Shown piece by piece: positions 13,105-14,884 of a stretch of DNA of 14,884 nt. This DNA comes from Chloroflexota bacterium. GTDB lineage: Bacteria > Chloroflexota > Limnocylindria > Limnocylindrales > CSP1-4. The position numbers and the translations under genes are program-made. Positions within the stretch are counted from its first letter, which is position 1. Each line of letters begins with the position of its first letter. Under the pieces are notes generated by a model, which had not been told where the DNA came from, did not search any database, and was given only the letters and a program-made list of their open reading frames with translations. The stretch lies in the NCBI GenBank assembly GCA_016200675.1, contig JACQEH010000229.1:1-14884 (forward strand), written 5' to 3'.

Positions 13105-14411
13105 CGGAGCGCCCTCGCCACGCCGGGGGCCGCCCGCACGCCGGTGGCGGTCTCCTGGCCGGCGCCGGCCGGGTCGGTGACCGGTCGCCAGGCCCAGCGA
13201 CGCTCGGCCAGCGGCGCCTCGGGATCCGTGATCGCCACCCGCCGGATGCGGTCCTCGCCGTAGGTCAGGGCCAGCCGGGCGAGCTGCCACTGGAGCCGTG
13301 CGCCTCGGAGGGCCTGGGGCACGAAGAGCGGGAGCTGCTGGCCCGCGGCCGCCTCGGCCCCGGCGAGCTCCAGCTCCAGGCGGGCCACCGGCGCGGGCGG
13401 CGGTGTCCGCTCGAGACGGGCCAGGAGGAGCCGCTCGATGGCCTCGGCGTCCGCGGTGGGCTCCGGGAAGCGCGTCTCCGCGACCACCTCGGCGGGCGTG
13501 CCCGCGCGGGCGAAGGCGAGATCCAGCTCCAGGCGGACGCGCCCGCGCGCCGCCGCCAGCCCCCGCGCGGCGAGGTTCGCGGCGAGGGCCGTGGCCAGCC
13601 GGCGGAGGACGAAGCGGACCGCCTCCAGCTCCCCGACCGGCGGATCGATGGGCAGGCCGAGGAGCAGGCGCTCCGGCGCCCGGCGGGGCCGGAAGGGATC
13701 GGTCTCCTCGCCCCGTGCCCGGGCGCCGATCCGGGCCCCCTCCTCACCGAAGCGGGCCACGAGCGCCGACGCGGCGAGCCCCGCGACCTGGTCGACCCGG
13801 CGCAGCCCGAAGCGGCGGAGCCGTGCCCGGATCTCCGCGTCCGGGGTCAGGAGTGAGGCGGGAAGCGGGCCGAGGAACGCAGCTTCACCGGCCGGGGGCA
13901 CGGCGAGGAGCGTCCCGGGCGCGGCGGCGGCCGCGGCGATCGTCGCCGCGAACCGCGTCCCGGCGATCCCCGTCCGGGGCGCGCCGGCCAGCGGCGCCGC
14001 CAGCGCGGCGGCGATCCGTGCCGCGAGGACCGGCTCCGGCCCCCAGAGGCCCTCGAGGCCGTCGGCCTGGGCCTCGAGGAGACCGAACGCCTGGTCGCCC
14101 GGATCGTCCGACCCGGCGATCGCCGGGCTGAACGTGGCGAGGGCTTCGAAGGCGGCCTCGACGGCCGCCCGGTCAGCCGCCGGATCCGGATCGAGGAACG
14201 TCGCCTCCGGCGCCAGCCGGTGGGCCGACCCGAGCGGCATCCCGCGCCGGACGCCGAGGGCCCGGGCCGCGGGGTCCGCGTCCAGGACCGTCCCCGCGGT
14301 CCAGGGCTGGCCGCCCAGGACGATCGGTCCCACCGGCCACGAGCCGGAGGGCCGGCGCTGCCGGGCGAGGTCGAGGAGGAGGTGCGGGCGATAGCAATGG
14401 AGGAGTCGCAT
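13101..14411 (-). CDS. imuB: ImuB, catalytically inactive Y-family polymerase homologue
   Basis: ImuB (436 residues) is the hub of the mutasome, linking DnaE2 and ImuA to the sliding clamp. The N-terminus (MRLLHCYRPHLLLDLARQRR) lines up with the first strand of DinB-type polymerases but lacks the catalytic Asp. VLDADPAARALGVRRGMPLGSAHRLAPEATFLDPDP at about 42-77 is the typical ImuB segment, and the SIDE motif of active enzymes is absent. A little-finger-like region follows (about 240-345). QLPLF at 359-363 (13323-13337) is a textbook beta-clamp-binding motif. It ends with the family-like LAERRWAWRPV and a variable tail. I start at ATG 14411 because the family begins here; an ATG 33 bases upstream is possible. 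It overlaps imuA upstream and the DUF6504-like gene downstream. Confidence 0.9.
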   Translation of the reverse strand: MRLLHCYRPHLLLDLARQRRPSGSWPVGPIVLGGQPWTAGTVLDADPAARALGVRRGMPLGSAHRLAPEATFLDPDPAADRAAVEAAFEALATFSPAIAGSDDPGDQAFGLLEAQADGLEGLWGPEPVLAARIAAALAAPLAGAPRTGIAGTRFAATIAAAAAAPGTLLAVPPAGEAAFLGPLPASLLTPDAEIRARLRRFGLRRVDQVAGLAASALVARFGEEGARIGARARGEETDPFRPRRAPERLLLGLPIDPPVGELEAVRFVLRRLATALAANLAARGLAAARGRVRLELDLAFARAGTPAEVVAETRFPEPTADAEAIERLLLARLERTPPPAPVARLELELAGAEAAAGQQLPLFVPQALRGARLQWQLARLALTYGEDRIRRVAITDPEAPLAERRWAWRPVTDPAGAGQETATGVRAAPGVARALR

Positions 14412-14884
14412 GACGTGACGTCCAGGGCACTGGAACGGGGGCATGGGCGGGGATGGGGGCGGCGACCGGGGCGGCGACCGGGCCCGGCGGGCCTTCGGTG
14501 AGGAGGGACGCTCGACGGAGGCAGGCATCCCGGTCCCCGCCCTCGGCATAGAGGATCCGGAGCGTGGCCCGCCTCCCCGGCGGTCCGGCCCGGCTGCGGG
14601 CCACGACGACCTCGGTCGCCTGCCCGACGACATCCCGACCGAGCCGGATCCACGCCCGCCGGGCGAGCTCGAGGCGGATCCCCGTCCCCTCCCCGACCGC
14701 GGCGGCGACCGAGCTCGTGAGCCCCGGCGGCTCCAGGACGAGCAGGGAGATCCCGGCCCGACGGGCCAGGGCGGCAAGCCGGCCGAGCCGGTCGGCGAAC
14801 GTCGACGCGCCCTCCGGCCGGGGCGGCAGGTCGATGACGAGGAGGTCCACCGTCCGGCCGGCCAGGAGCGAGCCGGCCATCGCC
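14173..14884 (-). CDS. imuA: ImuA, RecA-like mutasome protein, C-terminal part (cut by right edge)
   Basis: The frame is open to the right edge, so the N-terminal half with any Walker A motif is missing. The visible part has VDLLVIDLPPR (Walker B-like strand), FADRLGRLAALARRAGISLLVLEPPG (helix and strand), then IRLELARRAWIRLGRDVVGQATEVVVARSRAGPPGRRATLRI, the pattern of the ImuA C-terminal core. ImuA binds ImuB and RecA and is needed for SOS mutagenesis. After about residue 112 of the visible part the protein turns Pro/Ala/Arg-rich and runs 239 bases into imuB before its TGA at 14173. The ATG at 14880 is unlikely to be the true start. Gene order imuA-imuB supports the call. Confidence 0.75.
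   Translation of the reverse strand, partial: AMAGSLLAGRTVDLLVIDLPPRPEGASTFADRLGRLAALARRAGISLLVLEPPGLTSSVAAAVGEGTGIRLELARRAWIRLGRDVVGQATEVVVARSRAGPPGRRATLRILYAEGGDRDACLRRASLLTEGPPGPVAAPVAAPIPAHAPVPVPWTSRHATPPLLSPAPPPRPRPAAPALRLVAGGTDRPGRPALDRGDGPGRGPRGPGPRRPARDAARVGPPAGAGGDVPRSGSGG

Noticed and set aside
14412..14777. N-terminal extension of imuB to a start at 14777
   Set aside because: The extra 122 residues are Ser/Arg/Pro low complexity, out of frame with the ImuA core encoded here. ImuB homologues begin at the MRLLHCYRPH segment.
1..14884. tRNA, rRNA, insertion sequences, attachment sites, replication origin
   Set aside because: I found no transposase, integrase, cloverleaf, rRNA-like segment or DnaA-box cluster on reading both strands; a tRNAscan or Infernal run would settle the RNA part.

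Overview
The window is very GC-rich DNA, densely packed with genes and dominated by the minus strand. Codon use, GTG/TTG starts, a GAAC-N4-GTTC type SOS box, a DUF5679-type mini-protein, and an imuA-imuB-DUF6504-dnaE2 mutagenesis locus together suggest a high-GC Chloroflexota (or, less likely, actinobacterial) chromosome. This placement is inference; no rRNA or other marker is present to fix it.

Left part (1-2600, all minus strand) holds housekeeping metabolism. It contains the 5' end of gap (glyceraldehyde-3-phosphate dehydrogenase, running off the left edge), a ROK-family sugar kinase, a 46-residue zinc-ribbon-like protein, and a uridine phosphorylase with its own promoter. A 13-bp stem hairpin separates the mini-protein gene from the kinase.

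Middle part (2615-7306) holds a 1259-residue exported, membrane-anchored surface protein (minus). It has an N-terminal lamin-tail-like domain, two long Pro/Thr/Ser linkers and a string of OB-like beta modules. It diverges from a 231-residue four-helix membrane protein of unknown function (plus), which converges on dnaE2.

Right part (7339-14884) is a complete-looking damage-tolerance (mutasome) locus on the minus strand: imuA (its N-terminal half lies beyond the right edge), imuB with a QLPLF clamp-binding motif, a small DUF6504-like gene joined to imuB by an ATGA overlap, and dnaE2. A perfect SOS box sits directly in front of dnaE2. The dnaE2 product is unusually long (1523 residues against about 1050-1100 for typical relatives). 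The excess is mainly a roughly 250-residue disordered insertion in the palm region, whose DNA has a local GC dip and an 11-bp inverted repeat.

The most novel part is the 945-bp stretch between dnaE2 and the DUF6504 gene (11911-12855). It carries three predicted single-span membrane mini-proteins of 32-44 residues on the plus strand, two of them similar to each other. It also has several strong hairpins and a perfect 28-bp palindrome beside a promoter-like -10 element. The first mini-gene is divergent from dnaE2, and its candidate promoter overlaps the same SOS box. The layout suggests that SOS-linked small membrane proteins are encoded within a mutasome locus, perhaps analogous in role (not homologous) to SidA- or TisB-like SOS peptides. 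That functional idea is a hypothesis only.
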